The notes under the pieces: generated by a model | The model's database searches: none | What the model was told of the DNA's origin: nothing | The model's input: the letters and a program-made list of their open reading frames with translations, nothing else | Shown: positions 46,411 through 54,057 of the stretch, one piece after another | How the letters are laid out: each line of letters starts with the position of its first letter | How positions within the stretch are numbered: position 1 is the first letter of the stretch | Program-made: the position numbers and the translations under genes | DNA from: Bacillus sp. FJAT-49711 | GTDB lineage: Bacteria > Bacillota > Bacilli > Bacillales > Bacillaceae_C | Direction of reading: 5' to 3' | Length of the DNA: 64,000 nucleotides | NCBI RefSeq assembly: GCF_018343715.1 | Contig: NZ_JAGYPL010000004.1 | Location: forward strand, 400,546 to 464,545

Positions 46411-47595
46411 TCATTTAATGACATCCTCTGTTTCAAGTGCCTGTTGCATCAATAATTGTTGATGACGTTTGGTTAATTTCGCTTGATCTAACATATCTTT
46501 AATCACGGTCGTTTGATTGATTTCATCTAGTTTAGTTGCCAATTTCCAAGTAGGAGCGACTTGTCGAGCCAACCATCTAAGTGTTTTATCAAATGTGTAA
46601 GGTTCAGGTTTTGTTGTTAAATAAATTTTTCTATTTTCACCTAAATCTAAAAAACGCTGCCACTCTGCATTCATTGGCCAACTGCTTCGACGTTTTTTCT
46701 CGTCTTTATCGACAAATCGAATATACCGATTAATAATAGAAAAAGCAGTTCGCCCCACATCTTCATACGTCATTAAATCAACAACCGCATGATACGCACG
46801 ATCATTTTTTAATCGAATTTCAAACCGATTTTTAATGTCCGTATCTTCAAGTGATGCACCGTGTTTCACGTATTGTTCGTAATCCTTTTCATAGGCACAA
46901 AAATAAACATCGCTTTTTAAAGAGCCAATATATAACGTATTTCCCATATCACGTTTTTCTTCTCCATGAACCAATTCGCCAGAACGATAACTTTTAAAGC
47001 TGCGAAAAACCGAAATACATTCTTCAGTTCTACATTTGTTCGTTAGAAACGGAATATCCAATATGCCTGTCTTATCATTGATCGCAAGGTCAACTCGTTT
47101 AAAGACACCATTTACTCGAAATACATCCATGAAAAAATCAAACCATGTACGTTGTTAAGCTAGTAGGAAATTTTCAAATTGCCGACATCCTTTTCCTTTC
47201 AGTTCAAGTAAACAGCCTTTATCCTCATCTGGCGAAACCATAACGACAATGTCGCTAAAGACATATTGTTCCATGTAAGAATAAAACGCATAATCCTCAT
47301 GGATCATATACTCCATTTTTAACCGTAAGATTTCTTCAATAACTGGCTTCGGGTTCGTTGTTAAAAAACGTATTCGCACATAATCAAATAAGATTTCCAA
47401 AGGCGCTTCTGGATTAAATTGTTCTAATATATCGAACATCGCCTGTTGTAAGGTTTGAGTCGGTGTCATTTTTCCTGTTTCAATCTCACTAATATATTGT
47501 CTTGAAATTCCCACATGTACCGCTAATTTGTTTTGCGATACGCCATATGCCAATCGTTTTTCTTTTAATTGTTGATACCAAGGTACTTCATTCAT
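46411..47595 (-). pseudogene. mobT: MobT relaxase (Tn916 Orf20) with a single nonsense codon
   Basis: Two frames separated by one TAA form a single MobT gene of about 395 codons. The front part has an XRE helix-turn-helix (YGVSQNKLAVHVGISRQYISEIETGK) and then MVSPDEDKGCLLELKGKGCRQFENFLLA. After the stop the frame continues QRTWFDFFMDVF and LAINDKTGILDIPFL, CISVFRSFKSYRSGEL and NRFEIRLKNDRAYHAV. In Tn916 Orf20 this point reads LLAQQRSW, so CAA became TAA. The relaxase that nicks oriT is thus probably inactive unless the stop is read through. Confidence 0.88.
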
Positions 47596-47617
47596 GTGCA
47601 TTCCTCCCAACAGAAAA

Positions 47618-47651
47618 AAGATGTCAACTAAGGGCTAAAAGCTGACATCTT
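47618..47651 (-). terminator. Leader terminator before mobT
   Basis: Perfect nine-base stem AAGATGTCA/TGACATCTT, then TTTTTTC running into the GGGAGG ribosome site 20 bases before the start. Confidence 0.72.
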
Positions 47652-47721
47652 CGTAACATGACCTAAACCCTTGATGCATCAGGGTTTCTGTGCTTTTGAA
47701 ATAGTTTCTTATTGTTTTTCT

Positions 47722-47745
47722 ACCCCCCTGTTAGAAATGGGGGGT
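47722..47745. other. oriT inverted repeat of the Tn916-like element
   Basis: ACCCCCC-TGTTAGAAAT-GGGGGGT, the GC-rich inverted repeat that marks the origin of transfer of Tn916 and ICEBs1 elements. On the minus strand the loop reads ATTTCTAACA ahead of GGGGGG. It lies between tcpA and mobT, as in Tn916. A perfect GCGTGGC/GCCACGC hairpin (about 47750-47767) and a larger GCCCAGT/ACTGGGC hairpin (about 47774-47818) follow and may be a single-strand replication origin. Confidence 0.88.
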
Positions 47746-47822
47746 TAAGGCGTGGCTATCGCCACGCAGGCTTAGCCCAGTACGTCGGCTTTCGCTTCGC
47801 ACGCCGCCGCACTGGGCAGCCT

Positions 47823-49163
47823 TTAGCGAGTCAGTTTAGCAATTTCGTTTAAAAAATCATGTTCTTTAGGGACTAGTGGTGTGTAAAATTCAGAAATGAC
47901 ATTATCCCCTTTATCGACATAGCCTCGCCCTTTAATCTGTTTTAAGAAAAATTGCTTTTGCACATCGCTTCCAAACATCATGCCATATCCAAGTTCACTC
48001 ATACGACCTAAAGCAACCCGAAAATTAAACTGATCTCGAATGCCATCCCCAAGATATTTTGCTTCTGGTCGCTGACAGGCGAGAATAAGGAAAAATCCTG
48101 CTTGTCGTCCTAACATAACAATCTGTTTCAGTTTAGTTAACACCGCCGTATTTTCCTTAGAAACAAGCATTTCCATAAATGCTACATATTCATCAAAGAC
48201 TAAAAAGTTCTGAGATAAGCCTAAATAAGCATAGTTTTCTCCTGTCTTATAGTTAGGCATCTGTTTCATTTCTTCACTACGAGCAATCATATCCTCATAA
48301 AATTGGTCAATACATGCCATCATGTCTTCCTTTTTATAATACACATCAGGCATAACAGTGGCTAAATCTGCTAAATCAGCATTTTTGGGATCTAAAATAT
48401 ACAACTTTGCATCTGTTTTTAATAACGCTTCAATCAAAGTTAAAATAAAGTAGGTTTTCCCACCACCTGTTCCACCAGCAATTAACATATGCGGAAGTTT
48501 ATCATATTCCCAATACATCGAGTCCATTAGCTTTAAGCTACCATTTTGTGCGATTACTTCATCAATCGAAATGCGATTCGCAATCATGTCATAGAAAAGC
48601 ACATACTCTACATAGGAATCATGTAATTCTTTGGAAACTAATTCACAATACAGACCACTTTCTAATTTCTTTTCCAAATTTAAAAGTGGCTCTTGATATT
48701 TGCCAAGTGTAATTTCTACTTGAATATGAATCATCCCTTTTTCATACCGATAATACATCTTTGGAAAATGGCTAATTTTTTCATTCGCTTTACTAGATGG
48801 TATATCTTTGAAAAACCCTTCTTTCGTAACTTGTTTTGTTTCATACCACTGATTTTCTAAAATCATTTTTGCGGGCTTTTGCCGATGAATAATCTGTTTT
48901 AAATGGTTATAACGATACCGATAATAAACAAAAGCATATACAGATACCATCACCAAACTAATCACTAATGAAGTTAACCCATACATACTCATAAAATGTG
49001 TTTGAATCGGATCAAGTTCCCACGTTGCCGAAAACAAAAACTTTACATGAAAAGAGATAAAGAAAGCGAACCATACAACAAACAGTCCAAAGAAGATAAA
49101 TTGAAAAAAGAGAGATGCGTCACCAGGTCGTATTCGCTTCCCTCTTTTTCGGTAAAATTTCAT
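47823..49163 (-). CDS. tcpA: TcpA-like FtsK/SpoIIIE coupling ATPase (Tn916 Orf21)
   Basis: A 446-residue DNA-translocase-type coupling protein. Two membrane segments near residues 15-45 and 55-80, then a FtsK domain with Walker A AGGTGGGKTYF (about 228-238), DPKNADLADL, Walker B FLVFDEYVAF and the LGRQAGFFLILACQRPEAKYL segment. It brings the relaxase-DNA complex to the mating channel. The ATG shares one base with the Orf22 stop (TAATG). The frame is intact, unlike mobT. Confidence 0.92.
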   Translation of the reverse strand: MKFYRKRGKRIRPGDASLFFQFIFFGLFVVWFAFFISFHVKFLFSATWELDPIQTHFMSMYGLTSLVISLVMVSVYAFVYYRYRYNHLKQIIHRQKPAKMILENQWYETKQVTKEGFFKDIPSSKANEKISHFPKMYYRYEKGMIHIQVEITLGKYQEPLLNLEKKLESGLYCELVSKELHDSYVEYVLFYDMIANRISIDEVIAQNGSLKLMDSMYWEYDKLPHMLIAGGTGGGKTYFILTLIEALLKTDAKLYILDPKNADLADLATVMPDVYYKKEDMMACIDQFYEDMIARSEEMKQMPNYKTGENYAYLGLSQNFLVFDEYVAFMEMLVSKENTAVLTKLKQIVMLGRQAGFFLILACQRPEAKYLGDGIRDQFNFRVALGRMSELGYGMMFGSDVQKQFFLKQIKGRGYVDKGDNVISEFYTPLVPKEHDFLNEIAKLTR

Positions 49164-49543
49164 TATTTATCCTTGTTAGGTGTGGATTTTTGATTGTTAC
49201 TGCTTGGTTCCGCTACTTTCCCTTTTAGAATTAAATCATCTGCCTTGATATACCAATCCACGTCCGCACCACGAAACGTAGCATTTGCAACAGTATCAAC
49301 AACGGGATTAATTAGTTCCACTTCTGCATTATAATCAAAGTCTTTCAATGCAACAGAAGCAGGAATACTTACTTGAATCATTTGCCCTTGTTCTCGAGAC
49401 TTTAAGTCATATGTGCGTTCTTTTACTTCAGATGATACCGTTCCATCTTCATTTTGAAGAAACACTTCCCGACGTAATGAAGAAAACTTTAATAACCCAA
49501 ATGTCTTCTCTTTATCAATCACAATTCCTTGTGCTAATCTCAT
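49163..49543 (-). CDS. Tn916 Orf22-like YdcP/DUF961 protein
   Basis: A 126-residue protein of the DUF961 family, with the N-terminal LAQGIVIDKEKTFGLLKFSS and the C-terminal ADVDWYIKADDLILKGK. In Tn916/ICEBs1 elements the Orf22 and Orf23 proteins assist transfer or element replication. Overlaps tcpA by one base. Confidence 0.88.
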   Translation of the reverse strand: MRLAQGIVIDKEKTFGLLKFSSLRREVFLQNEDGTVSSEVKERTYDLKSREQGQMIQVSIPASVALKDFDYNAEVELINPVVDTVANATFRGADVDWYIKADDLILKGKVAEPSSNNQKSTPNKDK

Positions 49544-49556
49544 CTCTTTTTCCTCC

Positions 49557-49871
49557 CTATGCTTTTACCATGTCATCTGCATGTAAAATATATTTTGTAA
49601 AACCACGATCACCAATTTTATAACCTTCTGCGGTAATTCTTGCATTGACTAATTTAACTTTTTCCTCATGTTCAAAAAGTTTCTCTCCTGCTTCTTGTGG
49701 CAAGATTACCTCAATATCATCCGCACGTTGAATATCGGAATACAAGTTATAACTGTGTGACAATGTTGTCATGCACCCATTAATACGACGTTGTTCCACC
49801 TTACCCTCACCAGCATATTCTAAATTACCAAAGGTTTTTTCCATGTTCGGAATAACATATTTAAGCTCCAT
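49557..49871 (-). CDS. Tn916 Orf23-like YdcP/DUF961 protein
   Basis: A 104-residue DUF961 protein: MELKYVIPNMEKTFGNLEYAG, SHSYNLYSDIQRADDIEVILP, and KIGDRGFTKYILHADDMV at the end. First gene of the transfer operon, 13 bases ahead of Orf22. Confidence 0.9.
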   Translation of the reverse strand: MELKYVIPNMEKTFGNLEYAGEGKVEQRRINGCMTTLSHSYNLYSDIQRADDIEVILPQEAGEKLFEHEEKVKLVNARITAEGYKIGDRGFTKYILHADDMVKA

Positions 49872-49918
49872 CGCTCATTACCTCTTTTCTTTTTTAACTT
49901 TCTCTTTAAAAATACCAA

Positions 49919-49957
49919 AATCCCCTTTTTCAGGATTTAGCCTGTTAAAAGGGGATT
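49919..49957 (-). terminator. Leader hairpin before Orf23
   Basis: Perfect 11-base stem AATCCCCTTTT/AAAAGGGGATT, followed on the minus strand by TTGGTATTTTT. The uridine tract is interrupted, so its strength is uncertain. Confidence 0.55.
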
Positions 49958-50063
49958 AGAGTTGTTCTTAAATGATTCTAAATCACACTAAGAGTTAAAA
50001 ATATAGAATTTTTTAATGATGGAATAATAAAGAATCCCTGCGTTTTACAAGGATTATTATTAT

Positions 50064-50189
50064 TTAATGCTTTTTATCTTGATGACTTTTTAAAGTTTTA
50101 CCCGCTTTAGATTTCGCAGATTTACTGCTATTTTTTGAAGCGAGCGTTTTACCAGCCTTACCTACTTTTCCGCCACTATGTTTTACCAA
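50064..50189 (-). CDS. 41-residue very basic Lys/Ser/Gly peptide
   Basis: Starts with TTG ten or so bases after GAGGTG. It reads VKHSGGKVGKAGKTLASKN, then a Ser/Lys-rich middle, then AGKTLKSHQDKKH. About a third of residues are K; no acidic residue but one D. Histone-tail-like composition suggests nucleic acid binding. It lies between the transfer operon and the XRE-ImmA gene. No family name is known to me. Confidence 0.62.
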   Translation of the reverse strand: MVKHSGGKVGKAGKTLASKNSSKSAKSKAGKTLKSHQDKKH

Positions 50190-50289
50190 ATTTAATCACC
50201 TCACATATCTAAGACATAATAAAGGTTTTATTTTTTATACTCCTATATTTTTACTCCCAATTACTAAATACCATTTCAACTTTCAATAT

Positions 50290-51426
50290 TTAATCTCTTC
50301 TCATTTGAACAATTTTCCCTCTATTATTGTCTGTTAACTTTTCCAATGGAATTCCTAATAATTCTGCCAAAATATCATTCGGCAGACTAATTCTGTATTT
50401 CCTTTCCAACAAATCTGAAAGAGAGCTTTCTCCGATAATACCTGCTTGTTCTAGTAATTCAAAAGCCTGCTTCATAACAGTAGGTTTAGATATAGGATGA
50501 ACGGTATCAAATGGTTCGCTTCTTTTCCATCCTCTTGAACTCATCCTTTTTTGCAATCGTAGATACTGCTCTGAAGATACTAATCCTAGACTTTTTGCTC
50601 GATATACCATGCTAGCAGCAGAAACTTTCCACTTTGATTTTAGATTAAGGTACGCATCTAAGTTATCTTCATATCCTTTTATATCTTCACAAAAGGCTTC
50701 CGAAGGTAATAAAAAGTTAGACGCAAAAATATTCGCCTCCTTCTCCATTTCGCGATATTCTTGTGGATTTAGCTCTTGGGGATTTACTTTTTCTGAATGT
50801 AATACCCAATGAGCTAATTCATGTGCCAAACTAAATTGTTGACGAAAAAAAGAATTATTATCTTGGTCAATTAAAATGCAATAATAATTTTTTCCATTCA
50901 CCTTTGTTTGACTACCAAAAGCATCTACTTTTTCAGATTGAGAATTTATTGCTGCAACTTGAAATCCATGTAATTCAAGCAAGTGAAGCATATTCTTGAT
51001 TGGCTTATCCCCTAATTCCCATTTTTTGCGAAGTTGCTTTGCAGCTTCAGCTGGCTTTTCCGATAATTCCAACTCTCTCAAAGTCGGAAAATTAACATAG
51101 TTTTCAAAGAAATTAGCTAATACAGCTAAATACTTTTTTAACATTTCGCTCGGTTTTTTTTCAGATTGTGTTGATGTTAGTCTACTTCTATAAAATGTAC
51201 CTAATTCGTTGTAAGTAAATTCATCATCTTGTTGAAAATATTTTAATGGAAAACCAAGTGCAAATATTAATTTTTGATATGTTTTAGCACTTGGCTGAGC
51301 ATCGTTATGCTCATATTTCGAAATCATTTGTTTTGATACTCCAACTCTATCTGCTAGTTGGGGTATAGACATTTGTCTAAAACGACGCGCTTCCTTCAAT
51401 CTATCTCCATTGAAAGATATTGTCAT
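50290..51426 (-). CDS. XRE helix-turn-helix fused to ImmA/IrrE metallopeptidase
   Basis: A 378-residue protein. Residues 8-62 form an XRE DNA-binding domain (MSIPQLADRVGVSKQMISKYE). The middle holds an ImmA/IrrE zinc peptidase with HELAHW and the downstream glutamate in EKEANIFASNFLLP. In ICEBs1 a separate ImmA cuts the repressor ImmR; here both functions are in one chain, as in many phage and element regulators. The stop is 23 bases downstream... the next gene upstream (51450) is closely spaced and cotranscribed. Confidence 0.88.
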   Translation of the reverse strand: MTISFNGDRLKEARRFRQMSIPQLADRVGVSKQMISKYEHNDAQPSAKTYQKLIFALGFPLKYFQQDDEFTYNELGTFYRSRLTSTQSEKKPSEMLKKYLAVLANFFENYVNFPTLRELELSEKPAEAAKQLRKKWELGDKPIKNMLHLLELHGFQVAAINSQSEKVDAFGSQTKVNGKNYYCILIDQDNNSFFRQQFSLAHELAHWVLHSEKVNPQELNPQEYREMEKEANIFASNFLLPSEAFCEDIKGYEDNLDAYLNLKSKWKVSAASMVYRAKSLGLVSSEQYLRLQKRMSSRGWKRSEPFDTVHPISKPTVMKQAFELLEQAGIIGESSLSDLLERKYRISLPNDILAELLGIPLEKLTDNNRGKIVQMRRD

Positions 51427-51449
51427 TGTATACCACTCTCTCTAATTAC

Positions 51450-52181
51450 TTAATCATCTATAGTTTTAGTTATATCTTTTAATGTTACTAGTGACTGTGT
51501 TGACTCAACAGAATCACTTGTATTATCACTCATAATGTTATCGCCAAAATATTGAGTATCCAATAAATCAGAAATATCCCACTCACTCGACAGTAAAAAA
51601 TCAGAAGTATATTCTTGCAATAACGCTGCGATTGCTTCATCTTCATGGTAAGTGACGCTTACCATTTTCACCTTTTTTATATTGGTAGCATCTTTTCCAA
51701 TCATTTTTTCAATATCTTTTTGTCTTTTATTATTTAGTTCCTCGATTGTCTCATCATCAATAGGAACGAGCTCTAATTGTTCATTCTCCTCCATCGGTAA
51801 CAAACCTATGTTTTTCAGCAAAAAACTAACTGAATAATGGGAATTTTTTCCTTGTTTAATATATTTATTTTTGACTTGAGACAAATTAATATCGGAAAAC
51901 AATAGATATAATACACCATTACTACGATCAAAAACAGGATCAATTTGCCAAAGGCTTGTCCTTTTAATATGAAAAACTTCTATTTCATCGAATTTGCTAA
52001 ATTGAGCTTCCAAGTCGTCACTTCTTCTTGCCCATACACTAGCATGTAATCCATTTTTATTACTTTTTGAAATTGCTTCTTCAAAATCATCTACAACATC
52101 TTTACCAGTAATCGACATTGCATGTAAAATACCTTCTATAACGATTTGTTCCATATCGGTAGCGATAGCCATTAGAGACAC
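51450..52181 (-). CDS. DUF5986-like protein paired with XRE-ImmA
   Basis: A 243-residue acidic protein: SVWARRSDDLEAQFSKFDEIEVFHIKR pattern in the first third, GVLYLLFSDINL, NSHYSVSFLLKN, and a negatively charged tail. It looks like the DUF5986 group, often found next to XRE-ImmA genes; this assignment is from memory of the pattern and is moderate. It lies 23 bases before the ImmA gene and should be its partner, either substrate or toxin-like effector. Confidence 0.62.
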   Translation of the reverse strand: MSLMAIATDMEQIVIEGILHAMSITGKDVVDDFEEAISKSNKNGLHASVWARRSDDLEAQFSKFDEIEVFHIKRTSLWQIDPVFDRSNGVLYLLFSDINLSQVKNKYIKQGKNSHYSVSFLLKNIGLLPMEENEQLELVPIDDETIEELNNKRQKDIEKMIGKDATNIKKVKMVSVTYHEDEAIAALLQEYTSDFLLSSEWDISDLLDTQYFGDNIMSDNTSDSVESTQSLVTLKDITKTIDD

Positions 52182-52447
52182 TCCTAACTATGTAGTTTAG
52201 AAGTATCATACCATTTAGGTTGACCTTTTACAACACTTTTCCGATCCAAACTTACTATTAATAGATTTAACACAAAAACGTCCCTGCATTTCAGCTTAAA
52301 TAAAACTTATACAATAGAAATATTTATCTTCATAACAAACAATAATAATAGTATTGTATTTTAAACTGTATAAAAATATTTTTATATTTTGAATGACCTA
52401 ATTTCACTTATCAATTAAGGCGGAGAACGAGAGTTACTCATTTAACA
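52182..52447. other. AT-rich leader of the DUF5986-ImmA pair
   Basis: No gene seen. Contains the promoter region of the pair and the ends of the small frames upstream. Confidence 0.4.
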
Positions 52448-52519
52448 TCACAACTCCTTACGCTTCTTGAAAACGATAATCCACTCGTCCATAAAAATCA
52501 CACACCAAAAGACAACCAT
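52448..52519 (-). CDS. Possible 23-residue peptide
   Basis: ATG nine bases after TGGAG. Reads MVVFWCVIFMDEWIIVF, then KKRKEL. A hydrophobic peptide with a basic tail. Only the ribosome site and position beside another small frame support it. Confidence 0.35.
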   Translation of the reverse strand: MVVFWCVIFMDEWIIVFKKRKEL

Positions 52520-52543
52520 GGTTTCTCCATTTTTATCACATAC

Positions 52544-52654
52544 CTATTTCCCATGAGAAAAAAACGGTAAGTCTTCAATCTCTATCTCATTTAAAACAAA
52601 ATGATCGTCAATCCAATCCATCACTTTTGCTTCATTTTCTTCCAAAGAAACCAC
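52544..52654 (-). CDS. Small acidic protein, 33-36 residues
   Basis: Reads LEENEAKVMDWIDDHFVL, then NEIEIEDLPFFSHGK. AGGGGG lies three bases before a GTG and about ten before a TTG; the TTG (52645) is better spaced. Composition and pattern look coding. Found beside the methyltransferase remnant. Confidence 0.5.
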   Translation of the reverse strand: MVSLEENEAKVMDWIDDHFVLNEIEIEDLPFFSHGK

Positions 52655-52722
52655 ACTCCCCCTTGATTTAGCCAATAAAAAAAGCATGACAGATAGAATT
52701 TGTCACACGTTAGTTTGTTTAT

Positions 52723-53816
52723 CTATAATACTTCTGCAATACCAGCCATAATATATTCCGCACATGGTACTGCAATCGCTTTGTATCTAGCATAATCACT
52801 TATAGATTCATCTTTATTCCCAAGGGCTGTCCAGCCCTCTGGTAATCCCATCAATCGTTCACATTCTAATGGGGTAAGTTGACGAATAAATCCATCATTT
52901 TCTTCTCCTTCGTACCAAAATGAAAAATAATTCACGGATCCTGCGAGTAAAGTTGGAAAAGGATCTCCTGTTCTTCCGAAACTTCCATGAAACCCATTTT
53001 CTTTTCTTTTCTTTCTTTGTCTGTACTTCGCATTCGTCTTTCTTGAAAAGGTCGGACGATGGGTATTTTCCCCCTCGCTTTTTGAGTAGATATTCTACTG
53101 GTAATGGCGGAGGACAGCCTGCTCTCTCCGCAAGACGTAAAAACCGATTGCAAATTGCGGGCTTTAAATAATGTTTCTGTGGCACGTCTTCCTCCAAAAT
53201 CTGCCACGAGGAAGATACGTCTTCTTCTTTGAGCAAGTGTGGGCCTTCCCCAATATTGGGCATCCAACAATCGCCAAGCGACATCAACATCATTCCCTCG
53301 GACCATTCCAGCGTTTGCCCAGACTTCAGAAACAGGCATTGGAATTTCGGTATTTGTGAACAATTCAAGCACGGCCTTAAAAACCAGCCTTTTATTTGAT
53401 GAAAAAGCTCTTATGACGTTTTCCCAAACAGCGATAACTGGATATGTTCCATTCGTTGCACACCTCATTTCTTATATAATTCGGATTGCATGATAAAATA
53501 AACCAGATTGACTTCCTGTAAGACCTTCTCGTTTACCAATATTGGATAAGTTTTGACAAGGGGAACCAAATGTAATGATATGAACAGGTGGAATTTCTCC
53601 ACCTTTTACTTTTGCAATATCTCCTAAATGATGGATGTTTGGAAAATGTCGTTTCGTAATAGATATGGGAGCTTTTTCAATTTCACTTGCCCATATTGGT
53701 TGAATCCTATAACGAGAAGCAGCTAATGGAAATATACCAATACCATCAAATAAACTTCCTAATTTTAAATTTGTGTTATTATCATTTTTAATCGTGTCAT
53801 CATTCAAAAGTTTCAT
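52723..53816 (-). pseudogene. C5-cytosine DNA methyltransferase, broken
   Basis: Motif I LFDGIG, the catalytic FGSPCQNLS (motif IV) and SGLFYHAIRII are in the first part. A TAA then stops the frame, but the same frame continues EMRCATNGTYPVIAVWENV (motif VI) and RRRRIFLVADFGGRRA (motif VIII). A later frameshift puts motifs IX-X (GDPFPTLLAGSVNYFSF, LTPLECERLMGLPEGWT) in another frame. With a stop in place of a lysine-like codon and at least one frameshift, no active enzyme is expected. Confidence 0.88.
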
Positions 53817-53835
53817 CTCCAATTTAACAACAAAA

Positions 53836-53872
53836 AACGCCATCTGTCGGTAAGTACCCTTCAAATGACGTT
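53836..53872 (-). terminator. Terminator-like hairpin before the methyltransferase
   Basis: AACGTCATTTG pairs with CAGATGGCGTT (two G-U or mismatched positions), followed by TTTTTTG. It lies after the 571-residue gene and 20 bases before the methyltransferase start. Confidence 0.65.
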
Positions 53873-54057
53873 AAAAGCAATTATTGAAATAACAACAGTG
53901 AAAGGAAAAACTTGAGGTTTTTATCACTTTTGTTATTAATTCCCTCATAACAAAAGACGCTTCAAACCCTGTTAGGAATTTGCTGCAATTTTTAAAAATT
54001 TGATTTGAATTAATCAAAGTATTTGAATGATTTATAAAAAGCTATCTTGATTTTCAA

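Noticed and set aside
52895..53368. 157-codon frame as a separate gene
   Set aside because: It is an alternate frame over the methyltransferase pseudogene, explained by its frameshift.
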